Under the pieces are notes generated by a model. It was given only the letters and a program-made list of their open reading frames with translations, ran no database searches and was not told the origin of the DNA. A program made the position numbers and the translations under genes. Below, in pieces: positions 1 to 9,385 of a DNA stretch of 64,000 bases (position 1 is its first letter; each line of letters starts with the position of its first letter). The DNA comes from CAKSFT01 sp045544615 (GTDB lineage: Bacteria; Bacillota; Clostridia; UBA1381): NCBI GenBank assembly GCA_045544615.1, contig JAZPZI010000027.1, positions 1-64,000 of the forward strand, read 5' to 3'.

Positions 1-41
1 ATAAAAACGGAACTGTTAGCCAACAAAACAAGAAAGATGTT

Positions 42-311
42 TTGAAGTTTAAAAGACAACTTTACCTATATTCCATTCCGGTAATAGAAGAATATGGCGT
101 TAAACCAAAATACTTAATATGGAATCTTTTTAAAGATAGGAATTGGCTTGAGGTGGAGTTTGATGACGAAGAGTTTGAAGAAGCAAAACAATGGGCGGAA
201 GATACCGTCAAAGCAATAGAAAACGAAACGGCTTGGTTGCCAAATCCATCTGCATATTTTTGTCAGAATCTTTGCGATATGAGAAATTGTGCGTGTGAAT
301 ACAGATTATAA
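42..311 (+). CDS. Hypothetical phage protein (89 aa)
   Basis: Product not recognised. The frame opens with TTG and has only a weak purine-rich stretch upstream. The protein is acidic in its middle third and has three cysteines near the C-terminus (CQNLCDMRNC), which could bind a metal or be structural. It lies 17 bases before the polymerase gene on the same strand, so it probably belongs to the same phage operon. Confidence 0.6.
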   Translation: MKFKRQLYLYSIPVIEEYGVKPKYLIWNLFKDRNWLEVEFDDEEFEEAKQWAEDTVKAIENETAWLPNPSAYFCQNLCDMRNCACEYRL

Positions 312-328
312 GGAACAGGAGTGATTGT

Positions 329-3300
329 TTGCAAAATTATCATAAACATAGTTGGTTTACTAATGCCTTGGTTGCTGATTGTCCAACATCATATGAAGCA
401 TATGTAGAAAGAGCAAAGGAACTTGGACATAAGGTAATATCGAGTGTTGAACATGGCTTTCAATCAAATTACTATGTTCCTTATGAACTTGTTGAAAAGA
501 ATAATGAAAAGGCAAGAAAAAAACTTGAAGAAGGAACTATTACTCAGGAAGAATACAAAAAAGAACTTCTTAAATTTGTCTTTGGAACTGAGGCTTACTG
601 GGTTAAAGACAGAAAAAAAGAATATCCAGTTAAAGATAAAAAGTCAGGTGAATATAAGACAGATAAAGACGGCAATTATGTAATGCAGCGAGACAGAAGT
701 AATTGTCATATGATTCTACTTGCAAAAAATGAAGAGGGCAGACGTGATATTAACGAAGCATTATCTGATGCGAATATTGATGGATATTATGGTCAGCCAA
801 GAATAGATTTGGAATTGCTAATGAGAATAAAACCTGAAAATGTTATGGTAACTACTGCTTGTCTTGCATACTGGAAGTATGATGATATTGAAGATATAAC
901 AGTACAGTTACATAAGCATTTTGGAGATAACTTCTTCTTGGAGATTCAGTGCCACAACACAGACGCACAAAAACAACTTAACAAAAGGATTTTGGAACTG
1001 AGTAAAAAATATGGCATTGATATCATCTTTGGGTATGATAGCCATTACATTTATGAAGAAGATTTTGTTGAGCGAGATAATTATATTTCTACACGAAGAA
1101 AGAATTACATAAAAGACGAAGACGAAGAATCAGGATGGTATATGGATTATCCTGATGATGAAACAGTAAGAAACCGACTTAGGACACAGGGCATTCTCTC
1201 CGAAGAAGAAATAGAGAGATGCATGAAAAATACAGACCTATTGCTTGATTTTGATGATTTGTATTTTGATAAAGACATAAAATTGCCATCAAGTGATTTA
1301 AGTATGACACAAGAAGAAAAAGACAATGTTTTAAAAAATCTTGTATCATTACAATGGGATAATATAAAAAACACTATTAGCGAAGATAGATGGCAGGAAT
1401 ACACCGATGGAATCAACTATGAACTTGATGCCATTATCGGTACAAAAATGACAGATTATTTTATTATTGACTATAAATTAGTTGAACGTGGTTTATCTAA
1501 AGGTGGAATAATTACTAAGTCCGGCAGAGGTAGTGGTGTTTCTTATTATGTGAATTCTTTGTTGGGATTTAGTGATATAGACCGCTTTATCTCACCTGTA
1601 AAACTGTATCCCGACAGATTTATGTCGAAAACAAGAATCTTAGAGACAAAATCTTTACCTGATTTGGACTTGAATTTAGGTACACCTGAGATTTTTGCCG
1701 AAGCACAAGATGAGATAATGACAGAAATTTATGGTAGCGGTGGACATGCTTATCCTATGATTTCTTATAAGCCTTTACAGGCATCGTCTGCATTTAAGTT
1801 GTATGCAAAATCTCAAAACCTTGATTTTGATATCGCAAATAATATCACATCTGAAATCCGTGCATATGAAACTGCATTGAAACACGCTGATACACCAGAA
1901 GAAAAAGAAGCACTTGATATTTACGATTTCGTTGATTCGAGATACCACAAATACCTTGACGAAAGTAAAAAGTATAGAGGTATTATCAATGCAAAATCAC
2001 AAGCTCCTTGCGGATATTTGATATATGGGGGAGATATTAAGAGAGAAATCGGCTTAATAAGATGTGTTCCTGAAAACAAAAAGGGCGAAGATGTTGAGAG
2101 CAAAAGCGTAATTACGACTGTAATTGACGGTATGGTTGCCGAAAATTATAAGTTTGTTAAGAACGATTTGCTTAAAGTTGATGTATGGTTAACCATAAAT
2201 AAGGTCTTCGACAAGGTTGGAATACCAACTTATTCAGTTCCTGATATGACAAAAATAGTTGAAAACGACAAAAAAACTTGGGAACTGTATGAAAAGGGCT
2301 ATACTTTGGGCGTGAATCAGATGGAGTCGGACTTTGCAAGAGGCTGTTCTATGAGGTATAAACCTAAAAATATGCAAGAACTAACTGCCTTAGTAAGTGC
2401 TTTAAGACCGGGATTTAAGACACAGCTTGACAATTTCTTGGACAGAAAACCATATTCAACTGGTGTCAAAGAACTTGATAATCTATTAAAAGATAGTTTT
2501 CACTACATAATGTATCAGGAAAATATTATGACATATCTTGGTTGGCTTGGCATTGAACAGACCGAAACCTATGCAATTATCAAGAAGATCAGCAAAAAGA
2601 AGTTCAAAGAAAAAGAATTAGCTGACCTTAAAGCAAAACTCATCAAGAGTTGGGTTGCACATACTGGCACCGAAGATGGTTTTGAAAAGACTTGGAGTAT
2701 TATGGAAGCCTTTTCAAAGTACGCATTTAACGCATCTCATGCATATTCGTATGCTTACGATAGTGTTTATGGAGCATATCTAAAAGCACATTACCCGTAT
2801 GAATTCTATTCGGTTATGATGCAGCACTTATCAGAAAAAGGCGAAAAGAATAAAGTAACTGCTTATAAAAAAGAAATGCAACAGGCTTTCGGTATAAGAA
2901 ATGGAGACTACAAGTTTAGGCTTGATAACCGAGAGTTTTCCATTGATAAAGAGAATAAATATATAAACCCATCATTGTTATCAATAAAAGGTTTTTCAAA
3001 CAAGATTGCAGACTTCCTATATTCGTTAAAGGATAATCACTATGACAGTTTTGTTGATTTGCTATTAGAACTACGACAGAACGGAATAGCAGAAACACGA
3101 ATATCTGAGTTGATAAAAATCAACTACTTTAGTGAATTTGGCAATATAAAGTATCTCGAAAAATTATTTGAAGTTTTCCAAATGTTTTATAGTAAATCAA
3201 GTAAAAGATTCTTGACACAATACAAAAAAAATAAAGCATATGAGCAGGAATTAGATTTCGATATACTGAGAAGACATTGTGAAAACGAAACTCCTGATAC

Positions 3301-3685
3301 TTTTGTGAAAATAGATGCAAGAACCATTATTGATGAAATAATGAGAGAATATAAAGATATAACAACCACAGAAAAAGAAGTTATTCAATACAGATATGAA
3401 GTTTTAGAATATCTTGACATCATTGATAAAAAGTATTCCGGTTATTGTGTTGTTACAGATTTGAATGTAGATTATTCACCAAAGATTAAATTATATGCTC
3501 TCGCCAATGGTAATGAGATAACTGTAAAAATGAAGAAGGATTTGTTTAGACAGAATCCTTTAAAACGAGGAGACATCATTCAAGTTTTAGACCAACATAA
3601 AGATTTTAAGAGAAAAAAGGTCAATGGCGAATGGACTAAGAGTTCAGAAAAAGAGTGGTGGGTTGACCAATATAAGATATGTTAG
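329..3685 (+). CDS. dnaE: Phage DNA polymerase III alpha subunit (DnaE-type, C family)
   Basis: Replicative DNA polymerase of the phage element. The N-terminus carries a PHP domain (HKH at residues 5-7, then a VEHGF segment near residue 41). The C-family core follows: a KSGRGSG glycine-rich loop, then PDLDLNLG with the two catalytic aspartates at about D445 and D447, and a third aspartate at about D613 in VKNDLL. An NQMES segment followed by a LRPG segment matches the family pattern. At 1118 residues it is near normal DnaE length, and the tail may contain an OB-like fold. It starts at TTG; the upstream sequence offers GGAACAGGAG as ribosome site. No clamp, clamp loader or helicase is visible, so the rest of the replisome is outside the window or supplied by the host. 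Confidence 0.93.
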   Translation: MQNYHKHSWFTNALVADCPTSYEAYVERAKELGHKVISSVEHGFQSNYYVPYELVEKNNEKARKKLEEGTITQEEYKKELLKFVFGTEAYWVKDRKKEYPVKDKKSGEYKTDKDGNYVMQRDRSNCHMILLAKNEEGRRDINEALSDANIDGYYGQPRIDLELLMRIKPENVMVTTACLAYWKYDDIEDITVQLHKHFGDNFFLEIQCHNTDAQKQLNKRILELSKKYGIDIIFGYDSHYIYEEDFVERDNYISTRRKNYIKDEDEESGWYMDYPDDETVRNRLRTQGILSEEEIERCMKNTDLLLDFDDLYFDKDIKLPSSDLSMTQEEKDNVLKNLVSLQWDNIKNTISEDRWQEYTDGINYELDAIIGTKMTDYFIIDYKLVERGLSKGGIITKSGRGSGVSYYVNSLLGFSDIDRFISPVKLYPDRFMSKTRILETKSLPDLDLNLGTPEIFAEAQDEIMTEIYGSGGHAYPMISYKPLQASSAFKLYAKSQNLDFDIANNITSEIRAYETALKHADTPEEKEALDIYDFVDSRYHKYLDESKKYRGIINAKSQAPCGYLIYGGDIKREIGLIRCVPENKKGEDVESKSVITTVIDGMVAENYKFVKNDLLKVDVWLTINKVFDKVGIPTYSVPDMTKIVENDKKTWELYEKGYTLGVNQMESDFARGCSMRYKPKNMQELTALVSALRPGFKTQLDNFLDRKPYSTGVKELDNLLKDSFHYIMYQENIMTYLGWLGIEQTETYAIIKKISKKKFKEKELADLKAKLIKSWVAHTGTEDGFEKTWSIMEAFSKYAFNASHAYSYAYDSVYGAYLKAHYPYEFYSVMMQHLSEKGEKNKVTAYKKEMQQAFGIRNGDYKFRLDNREFSIDKENKYINPSLLSIKGFSNKIADFLYSLKDNHYDSFVDLLLELRQNGIAETRISELIKINYFSEFGNIKYLEKLFEVFQMFYSKSSKRFLTQYKKNKAYEQELDFDILRRHCENETPDTFVKIDARTIIDEIMREYKDITTTEKEVIQYRYEVLEYLDIIDKKYSGYCVVTDLNVDYSPKIKLYALANGNEITVKMKKDLFRQNPLKRGDIIQVLDQHKDFKRKKVNGEWTKSSEKEWWVDQYKIC

Positions 3686-3695
3686 GATGTGAATT

Positions 3696-4487
3696 ATGGG
3701 AGTTAATATTTTAGATTTTAATGGTAAATGTCCCATGTGTGGTAAAGAAATTGATTTAACAAAAGAATATAGAGATAAGCTGAGTATACGAGAATATTTT
3801 ATAAGCGGCTTATGTCAAAAATGTCAGGATGTGGGGTTTGCACCGCCTGATGAATCAGATGCGGAAAGTAGTGAAGAAGAAAACCCCAAAGTTTCTCTTG
3901 AGGATAATATTGAAAAAGTTAAGATCGCATTAGATGAGATTGTAAAAGATATTGAACTTAAATTACCAAAAAGCGTATTTAATTTTAATGATTTTTACAT
4001 TGCTGGTGGCTGTATTTATAGTATTTGGAACGATAAAAAACCAAAAGATTACGACATTTTCTGCAAAAACAAAGCTGCTCTTACAAAAGTACAACAGTAT
4101 TTTAAAGAAAACTCTTGTAATTACACCTCTGAAAATGCGATTACATACGGCAAATATCAGTTTGTTACAAAATGGTATGGTGATGCAGAAACAGAAGTTG
4201 GTAAGTTTGATTTCAAACACAATATGTTCTACTACGATTCTGAAGGGTTACACAACTTAGTTGATTGGGATTTTCTTAACAGCAATAAACTTGTATTCAA
4301 CAAATTGAGAGCAAGAGATGTTGCAAGCATTCTCACAAGAATTCCTAAGTTTGTTGCCAGAGGTATGGAGATAGGATTAGATGAAAGTGCAGAAATGCTC
4401 GATGTAATTACAAGTCCTAAGAACTATGTCAAAGAGAGAATAAGTATTAAACGAATGAAATCTAAGCGTAGAAAAAGTAGTTATTGA
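3696..4487 (+). CDS. Nucleotidyltransferase-fold phage protein with N-terminal zinc ribbon
   Basis: A 263-residue protein with two recognisable parts. Residues about 8-50 hold CPMCG and CQKC pairs, a likely zinc ribbon. From about residue 100, the segment YIAGGCIYSIW followed by KDYDIFCK matches the GG...DxD signature of nucleotidyltransferases related to poly(A) polymerase and CCA-adding enzymes. An acidic linker separates the two. The gene lies 10 bases after the polymerase gene, so both are probably co-transcribed. The substrate cannot be inferred; a role in RNA end modification would suit the phage tRNA and RNA genes downstream but is speculation. Confidence 0.65.
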   Translation: MGVNILDFNGKCPMCGKEIDLTKEYRDKLSIREYFISGLCQKCQDVGFAPPDESDAESSEEENPKVSLEDNIEKVKIALDEIVKDIELKLPKSVFNFNDFYIAGGCIYSIWNDKKPKDYDIFCKNKAALTKVQQYFKENSCNYTSENAITYGKYQFVTKWYGDAETEVGKFDFKHNMFYYDSEGLHNLVDWDFLNSNKLVFNKLRARDVASILTRIPKFVARGMEIGLDESAEMLDVITSPKNYVKERISIKRMKSKRRKSSY

Positions 4488-4504
4488 TTAGAGGAGAAAG
4501 AAGT

Positions 4505-4834
4505 ATGAATATTATTTTTGCAAAACACGATGCACTTAATAAAGAATATCTGTTTGAAGTTCCCGAAGGTATGCATCCGGTCAAAGGCGATGTATTATGG
4601 GTTGACACTTCAAAAGGCGAAACTGTAGCTACTGCAACAAGCGATATGATTTCTGGTCATGGCGTAGAACAGATTGCAGAGAAATTTGGGGCATACTTTC
4701 CTCTAAAGAAAGTCCTTGCATATGCTAACAAAGGTATTGAAACATACATAAATAATCGTGCTTATGAAAAAGTGGTACGTTATTGTTGTGGTGAACAGAA
4801 AAATGTTCACGCAATTGATGGTTTGCCGTTTTAA
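4505..4834 (+). CDS. Hypothetical phage protein (109 aa)
   Basis: Not recognised. ATG at 4505 is preferred over an upstream in-frame TTG because GGAGAAAG sits just before it. The early part (VKGDVLWVDT followed by a short turn) looks like a small beta-barrel, and the C-terminal half looks helical. It follows the nucleotidyltransferase gene closely on the same strand. Confidence 0.65.
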   Translation: MNIIFAKHDALNKEYLFEVPEGMHPVKGDVLWVDTSKGETVATATSDMISGHGVEQIAEKFGAYFPLKKVLAYANKGIETYINNRAYEKVVRYCCGEQKNVHAIDGLPF

Positions 4835-4852
4835 TAAAAAATCAAAATCCTG

Positions 4853-4878
4853 AAACCCAGTGTTTATGCGGGTTTTAA
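4853..4878 (+). terminator. Possible weak terminator hairpin in the phage region
   Basis: AAACCC at 4853-4858 can pair with GGGTTT at 4870-4875 around an 11-base loop, followed by only four T. It lies in the 100-base gap between 4834 and 4935 and could mark an operon boundary. The stem is short. Confidence 0.35.
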
Positions 4879-4934
4879 GACACGATTTTGGTGATAGAAT
4901 AGGACTTTTATCGGGATATAATTTGGAGGTAAAA

Positions 4935-5285
4935 ATGAGTTTTAATATGACTTGGGAGATTGGCGTTCTAATGAATGCCTATGCAGAAAAAATTAAACCG
5001 TTAGAAACAGATAAATTTAATTATGAAAAACACGAACAAAAAGAATCTCTGGAAGAGATTTATGCTCAAGCTATCGAGTTGACTGTAAAAGACGACTGTG
5101 GCTTGATAATGCCAATAGATGAATGTATCGATTGGGTTAGTCGTGGTTCAATTAATGATTTTGATGGTTTTGGCGATTTACTTGATGAAAACGGAGAGGA
5201 AATGGGCGGTATGCGTTGCGATGCATCTTTTCTTCAAAAGGCAAAAGAAGGCGGCGCAGTATTTGTGGCTTGGTATAACAAATGA
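4935..5285 (+). CDS. Hypothetical phage protein (116 aa)
   Basis: Not recognised. ATG at 4935 is chosen because TTTGGAGGTAAAA is an excellent ribosome site just upstream; the frame is open earlier but lacks such a site. The protein is acidic and soluble, with a DDCGLIMPIDECIDW segment in its middle. It begins a run of seven small same-strand genes with short gaps or overlaps. Confidence 0.65.
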   Translation: MSFNMTWEIGVLMNAYAEKIKPLETDKFNYEKHEQKESLEEIYAQAIELTVKDDCGLIMPIDECIDWVSRGSINDFDGFGDLLDENGEEMGGMRCDASFLQKAKEGGAVFVAWYNK

Positions 5286-5293
5286 GGTGAATA

Positions 5294-5521
5294 ATGAAAC
5301 CAATTACATTAAAGAAAGCATTGTCATTGTGTGTTGACGCTTTATTAGAAGATAATGTTGCGCCACAATTGTATTTTAGAGATGGTCATAATTATCATAG
5401 TGTAGACCAGTTTGATATTATGAGAGATAGAGTTTGTTGTGACGATGGTCATTGGGAGTATTACGAATTCATACTGCAATACGAAGGCGGAAGTGACCAT
5501 CTATTGTTTATAGAGGAGTAG
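5294..5521 (+). CDS. Hypothetical phage protein (75 aa)
   Basis: Not recognised. Starts at ATG eight bases after the previous gene, with GAGGTG upstream. The small acidic protein has a DGHNYHSVDQFD segment and a CCDDGHWEYYEF segment rich in aromatic, His and Cys residues. No domain can be assigned. Confidence 0.6.
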   Translation: MKPITLKKALSLCVDALLEDNVAPQLYFRDGHNYHSVDQFDIMRDRVCCDDGHWEYYEFILQYEGGSDHLLFIEE

Positions 5522-5524
5522 AGT

Positions 5525-5860
5525 ATGGCATTTAAAATAGTAGATAGAACCTATACAAAAGATACGGATAGAGACCCGGAGGCAATGGGTATTATTGAAG
5601 GATATACAAGTAACACGGTAGGCAAGACTTATTTAAGAATCAATTGTAGAGAGAAGACAGACCAAGAGCATTACGATTGGTTCTTAAGAGTATATGGTGA
5701 GGTTCCTCGTGATGTTATGGGCTACGACAAAGATGCTCATAAATCTTTCCTGAGAGAAAGAAGAGTTGGCGACTACACCTGTGAGGGTATAAGGCTTGAT
5801 AGAGGACAAGTTATAAAACTGATTTGGGAATTGATTAAATGGCTTATAAGAGGATGGTGA
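5525..5860 (+). CDS. Hypothetical phage protein (111 aa)
   Basis: Not recognised. ATG start with TAGAGGAGTAGAG as ribosome site overlapping the end of the previous gene. The protein is charged and soluble, with a hydrophobic helix at its C-terminus (VIKLIWELIKWLIRGW) that might contact membrane or a partner. Confidence 0.6.
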   Translation: MAFKIVDRTYTKDTDRDPEAMGIIEGYTSNTVGKTYLRINCREKTDQEHYDWFLRVYGEVPRDVMGYDKDAHKSFLRERRVGDYTCEGIRLDRGQVIKLIWELIKWLIRGW

Positions 5861-5870
5861 GTGAATAACA

Positions 5871-6053
5871 ATGAACGATAAAATAGTAACATTAGTAAAA
5901 GAGGCTTTTGCAGAGTGCTACCACCTTGATGATGTTGCAAAACTTTATTGCGACATACGAATGGAATGTGAGAAACAGTTAAGTTTTATGAATTTGAGAA
6001 TTGCCAAGGAAATGAAAGAAAATGGTGTTCTTGACGAGAAGGGCGAAGATTAA
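5871..6053 (+). CDS. Hypothetical small phage protein (60 aa)
   Basis: Not recognised. Predicted mainly helical, with two cysteines. It directly abuts the next gene (its TAA is followed at once by ATG), which supports translational coupling and a real gene. Confidence 0.55.
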   Translation: MNDKIVTLVKEAFAECYHLDDVAKLYCDIRMECEKQLSFMNLRIAKEMKENGVLDEKGED

Positions 6054-6350
6054 ATGAAAAATCAACTTTCTAAAAGAGAATATAAATATAGATGCAAAAT
6101 TATAGCCGAGAACCATTTAAAGAAAGATCTTCAAAAATATCTTGATGGTTATGTGGACTCAAAGTGGCTTACATATAAAGATGTCTATCTTAATAAAGCA
6201 GTGTTGCTTCGTATAAAAGCTGCACACAATTTTCAATCAGCCAGCAAAGCAATGTGGAAAGCAGGAATATCAGCTAAAGAAGCGTCTGATGCTTTCAATA
6301 ATTTTGCTCAGACACTAAAACCTTGGTTGGAGGATGATATTGATGATTAA
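6054..6350 (+). CDS. Hypothetical phage protein (98 aa)
   Basis: Not recognised. The lysine-rich N-terminal half is followed by a helical stretch that includes FQSASKAMWKAGISAKEAS. Its 3' end encodes the GGAGG ribosome site of the following membrane-protein gene, which overlaps it by eight bases. Confidence 0.55.
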   Translation: MKNQLSKREYKYRCKIIAENHLKKDLQKYLDGYVDSKWLTYKDVYLNKAVLLRIKAAHNFQSASKAMWKAGISAKEASDAFNNFAQTLKPWLEDDIDD

Positions 6351-6678
6351 TTTTATAATGGGGTTTCTCTTTTGTTGGGTTACACTGGGAGTGTTTGAAA
6401 TGATATCTGAACATTTTGATTGGTATTACAAGACTTGGTATTCGTGGGTAGTGGCTTTTCCAGTTTTAATTGTTGTAATACCAGTCGGCGTTTTGGGTAT
6501 GATTATATTTAAGCAATGGCAAAACGTTGTAAAACCTGTCGAGAAAAAGCGATGGGATGATATAACCACTGACTTCAAAGACAAAGTTAAATATATACAT
6601 ATCGGCAGATTCTACATTTGCTTTGAACCGAAAGCCAGATTTATCAACAAACTATTCTTTATAAGGGTCAAAAAGTAG
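6343..6678 (+). CDS. Small phage membrane protein (111 aa)
   Basis: Two hydrophobic segments are clear: residues about 1-20 (FIMGFLFCWVTLGVF) and about 35-60 (WVVAFPVLIVVIPVGVLG), followed by a basic cytoplasmic tail. ATG at 6343 is preferred because GGAGG at 6329-6333 is well spaced from it; an ATG at 6334 is too close. Function unknown; holin-like size and topology are possible but nothing nearby supports lysis specifically. Confidence 0.6.
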   Translation: MINFIMGFLFCWVTLGVFEMISEHFDWYYKTWYSWVVAFPVLIVVIPVGVLGMIIFKQWQNVVKPVEKKRWDDITTDFKDKVKYIHIGRFYICFEPKARFINKLFFIRVKK

Positions 6679-6684
6679 ATACCC

Positions 6685-6708
6685 AATAAAACTGAGATTT
6701 CATAGTGA
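6685..6708 (+). repeat. Copy 1 of a recurrent phage intergenic motif
   Basis: AATAAAAC at 6685, then five bases, then a degenerate copy of TTTTAAAGTGA (TTTCATAGTGA). The same bipartite block with the same spacing occurs at 10066, 11582 and 11860. It lies between two phage genes and may be a phage-specific regulatory or mRNA-processing site; function unknown. Confidence 0.4.
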
Positions 6709-6767
6709 AAATGGTTTTGAAAAAGCGAGAAAAACAGAGAAAACGAGAGAAAAACGGAGGTTTAAAT

Positions 6768-7292
6768 TTGAGAACATGGCAGAATGGAGATAGCGGTGCT
6801 CATGTAAAAGAAGTTATAGATAGTAATTTCAATGAGTTAGAAACATACATACATTCAATAAAAGAAAAACGTGATGGAGGATGGTTTAAATTGTTTGGCA
6901 AAAGCAAAAAAATTGAAGATGCTGAATTTAGAATAAGAAAGCAAATTAGCGGAGTTTTAAATTCTGTAAATAATAGAGCAGAAACACTTCTCAGAGAGGT
7001 GAATGCAGGTTATCGACAAATTAAAGAAATGACAAGCGACAACAAACATATAAAAGATGTGATTAAATCTCAGCAAAGAACAATTGAGGCACTTACTAAT
7101 GCTTTGTGTGACAAATATAGCCATGGACTTTTTATTTATAGTGAAGATGGCAAAGTTCCAATGGTAATTAGAAATGGTAAGGAACTCACAAATGATATGA
7201 CGACAGAATTTAGTATTTCTTGGTGTCCGGGCGAAATACCAAGCATCCAAATCGAACAGATTGCAGCAACATCACGTGATGACGAGGAGTAA
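6768..7292 (+). CDS. Coiled-coil phage protein (174 aa)
   Basis: TTG at 6768 is preferred because AACGGAGG ends at 6760; upstream in-frame codons encode a low-complexity Arg/Lys/Glu run. The N-terminus (NGDSGAHVKEVIDSNFNEL) resembles the short GDSG...NxNF module that opens many phage structural proteins. Residues about 45-115 are charged and heptad-like, so a coiled coil is likely. The C-terminal part looks like a small beta domain. A structural role is possible but unproven in this nucleotide-metabolism context. Confidence 0.6.
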   Translation: MRTWQNGDSGAHVKEVIDSNFNELETYIHSIKEKRDGGWFKLFGKSKKIEDAEFRIRKQISGVLNSVNNRAETLLREVNAGYRQIKEMTSDNKHIKDVIKSQQRTIEALTNALCDKYSHGLFIYSEDGKVPMVIRNGKELTNDMTTEFSISWCPGEIPSIQIEQIAATSRDDEE

Positions 7293-7295
7293 GAT

Positions 7296-7817
7296 ATGGC
7301 ACAGATTTGTGAAACTTGTAAAAAGAAGGGCGACAGATGCTACTGTGCTCCTAATAGCACTTGCGAAGCATACGAACCTGATATAAATATGAATCCTAAA
7401 AATCCTCAAGTCGAAAAGATTCTCAGTATAGATATAAAAGTGTTATGCGACGACGGCAAAGAAAGAATTTTTTCTATATATGATATGGTCGATGTTGTTA
7501 AATCTGATATGTCTTTAAGTAAAGACTTGACTACAAAACCAAGATGCAAAATCGGGTTAGATTTACATTGTGATGACTATAATAGCAATGAATATAAGGC
7601 ATACAATTTAGGTTTGGCAGTTGCTTATTCTCATTTGTATGAGTATGTAAAAAGTAGTGCAGGTCAAAAAACAGCCGACAAAATCATTAAGGATATAACA
7701 AAATCAAAAGAGCCTTATTGTGAAATGTTAAATAAAATAATCGAGTTATCAAACAAAGAGGCTGAAACCAACGCAGAAAAGTTTGCTGAAAGAATGTATG
7801 AGTCTAAAAACAACTGA
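7296..7817 (+). CDS. Hypothetical phage protein with N-terminal Cys cluster (173 aa)
   Basis: Not recognised. The first 25 residues carry five cysteines (CETCKKKGDRCYC and one more), a possible metal-binding knuckle, followed by an acidic mixed domain and a helical C-terminal tail. ATG start, three bases after the previous stop, with GACGAGGAG as ribosome site. Confidence 0.6.
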   Translation: MAQICETCKKKGDRCYCAPNSTCEAYEPDINMNPKNPQVEKILSIDIKVLCDDGKERIFSIYDMVDVVKSDMSLSKDLTTKPRCKIGLDLHCDDYNSNEYKAYNLGLAVAYSHLYEYVKSSAGQKTADKIIKDITKSKEPYCEMLNKIIELSNKEAETNAEKFAERMYESKNN

Positions 7818-7853
7818 TAGAATTTCTCTTTTATCGAGAAAAGGAGGATATTA

Positions 7854-8249
7854 TTGATAGAAAGCAAGATACATATAAACGAAACGAAAATTACTAACGA
7901 ATCTTATGAACTTTATAAAGAAGAAGACAAATATTATTTAAGGCTTGATTTTGACTATGAAAATGATTTTGGAATCTTTAAAGGACACGTTGATAAAATC
8001 AACTTTGATTTAAAACTAAGAGAGGTCAAAGTAGAGTCTTCTCCGTTTGAAAGAAAAGCAATTGTTACATTATACAAACCATTGGGTAGGTATGGGGAAG
8101 ATATATCTTTTGGCGTTTCTAAAACACCGACAGGTGAGTTATTTAACATTACACTTGTAAAAGAAAAAGTTCAAGAAGTAACAATGGAAGAAATCGAAAA
8201 GAAGTTCGGTCACAAAATCAAAATTGTTTCAAAAAAATTCGGAGAATAA
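7854..8249 (+). CDS. Hypothetical phage protein (131 aa)
   Basis: Not recognised. TTG start with a strong AAGGAGG nine bases upstream. The sequence alternates charged and hydrophobic residues in a way that suggests a beta-rich soluble domain. A short hairpin (TTTCTC/GAGAAA) lies between 7820 and 7842, just before the ribosome site. Confidence 0.55.
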   Translation: MIESKIHINETKITNESYELYKEEDKYYLRLDFDYENDFGIFKGHVDKINFDLKLREVKVESSPFERKAIVTLYKPLGRYGEDISFGVSKTPTGELFNITLVKEKVQEVTMEEIEKKFGHKIKIVSKKFGE

Positions 8250-8269
8250 TTAGGTGAGGTAGTTCTAAT

Positions 8270-8464
8270 ATGAATGATATAAATAAAACAATTAAGCATT
8301 TTCAGTCATTACAAAAGAGATATACAACTCAACATAACGGTCAGATGTGTGAAAGAGTTGCGGATGCATTAGAAGCTTTAGAACGTTTCAAATGTCAAGA
8401 AGATTTTTTTAAAGATATGTTCGGGAAAGGCACTATAAGACCAGTAAGAGCAGATGAAATTTGA
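8270..8464 (+). CDS. Hypothetical small phage protein (64 aa)
   Basis: Not recognised. Helical and basic in its first half, acidic later. ATG start preceded by TTAGGTGAGGTAG. Same-strand position between genes with clear ribosome sites supports expression. Confidence 0.5.
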   Translation: MNDINKTIKHFQSLQKRYTTQHNGQMCERVADALEALERFKCQEDFFKDMFGKGTIRPVRADEI

Positions 8465-8489
8465 GTTTTAAAGAGAAAGGAGAGTGTAA

Positions 8490-9227
8490 ATGCCAAAGTT
8501 TTTTGTAACCTCGGATATACATAGTTTTTATACACCATTAAAGAAAGCACTTGACGAAGCTGGGTTTGACCCAAACAACGAAGAACATTGGTTAATAGTT
8601 TGTGGTGATTGCTTTGATAGAGGTAATGAGAGCGAAGGGGTATTGCACTTTCTTATGTCTCTTGAAAGAAAAATACTCGTAAAAGGCAACCACGATACTT
8701 TGCTTGAAGAATGTTGTACGAGAGAATTTCCTTATTCTTACGACTCTTCTAATGGCACTCGTAAAACAATTCAAGACATTGGCGGAGCTGGTTATGGAAG
8801 ATCATTCGATGAGTGCTGTCAGATAACTTGGAATAAACTGGCGAGATATAGAGAGTTATTAGTGAATTATTTTGAAACTCGAAATTATATTTTTGTTCAT
8901 AGTTGGATTCCTCTCATTTCTCAAAATGACGGCTATTGCAAATATGATGAAAACTGGAGAGATGCTTCTGATAACAATTGGGAAGAAGCGATGTGGGGGA
9001 ATCCGTTTGATATGCACTTTTTAGATCTTAACAAAACAGGCAAAACAATAGTATTCGGTCACTGGCATTGTAGTACAGGTCATAAAATGTTTGGTCGTTG
9101 CAAAAGCGAATTCGGCAAGGATGCTATTTGGGAACCTTGTTTCGCTGAAGGTATTATTGGTATTGACCGTTGCACTGCTCATACAGGTGAATGTAATGTG
9201 GTAGTTTTGGAAGATGAATTTATATAA
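8490..9227 (+). CDS. PP2A-like Ser/Thr protein phosphatase (metallophosphoesterase)
   Basis: A 245-residue calcineurin-like phosphoesterase. All three core motifs are visible: SDIHS near residue 8, GDCFDRG near residue 39, and KGNHD near residue 64. Later histidines (VHSW and FGHWHC) supply the remaining metal ligands. Enzymes of this type, such as lambda phage phosphatase, bind two metal ions and hydrolyse phosphoester bonds in proteins or small molecules. ATG start with AAAGGAGAG upstream. Its phage substrate is unknown; counteracting host kinase signalling or diadenosine polyphosphate hydrolysis are both possible. Confidence 0.85.
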   Translation: MPKFFVTSDIHSFYTPLKKALDEAGFDPNNEEHWLIVCGDCFDRGNESEGVLHFLMSLERKILVKGNHDTLLEECCTREFPYSYDSSNGTRKTIQDIGGAGYGRSFDECCQITWNKLARYRELLVNYFETRNYIFVHSWIPLISQNDGYCKYDENWRDASDNNWEEAMWGNPFDMHFLDLNKTGKTIVFGHWHCSTGHKMFGRCKSEFGKDAIWEPCFAEGIIGIDRCTAHTGECNVVVLEDEFI

Positions 9228-9238
9228 GGTGATTAAAA

Positions 9239-9385
9239 TTGAGATATTTAATAAGAACGTCAATAATAATTTTTTGGATTTTAGATGTATGCAATATGCC
9301 GTTTATGACAATGTTTGATACTACATATCCATTAAATGACTTGTTTTGGTTTTTGATATTTTTGTTTGCATTGTATGGAGAATAA
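9239..9385 (+). CDS. Small hydrophobic phage protein (48 aa)
   Basis: A short frame starting at TTG, with AAGGTG six bases upstream. It encodes two hydrophobic stretches (IIIFWIL and FWFLIFLFALY) around a polar middle, consistent with a small membrane peptide. It ends just before the RNA island. Coding status rests only on the ribosome site and composition. Confidence 0.4.
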   Translation: MRYLIRTSIIIFWILDVCNMPFMTMFDTTYPLNDLFWFLIFLFALYGE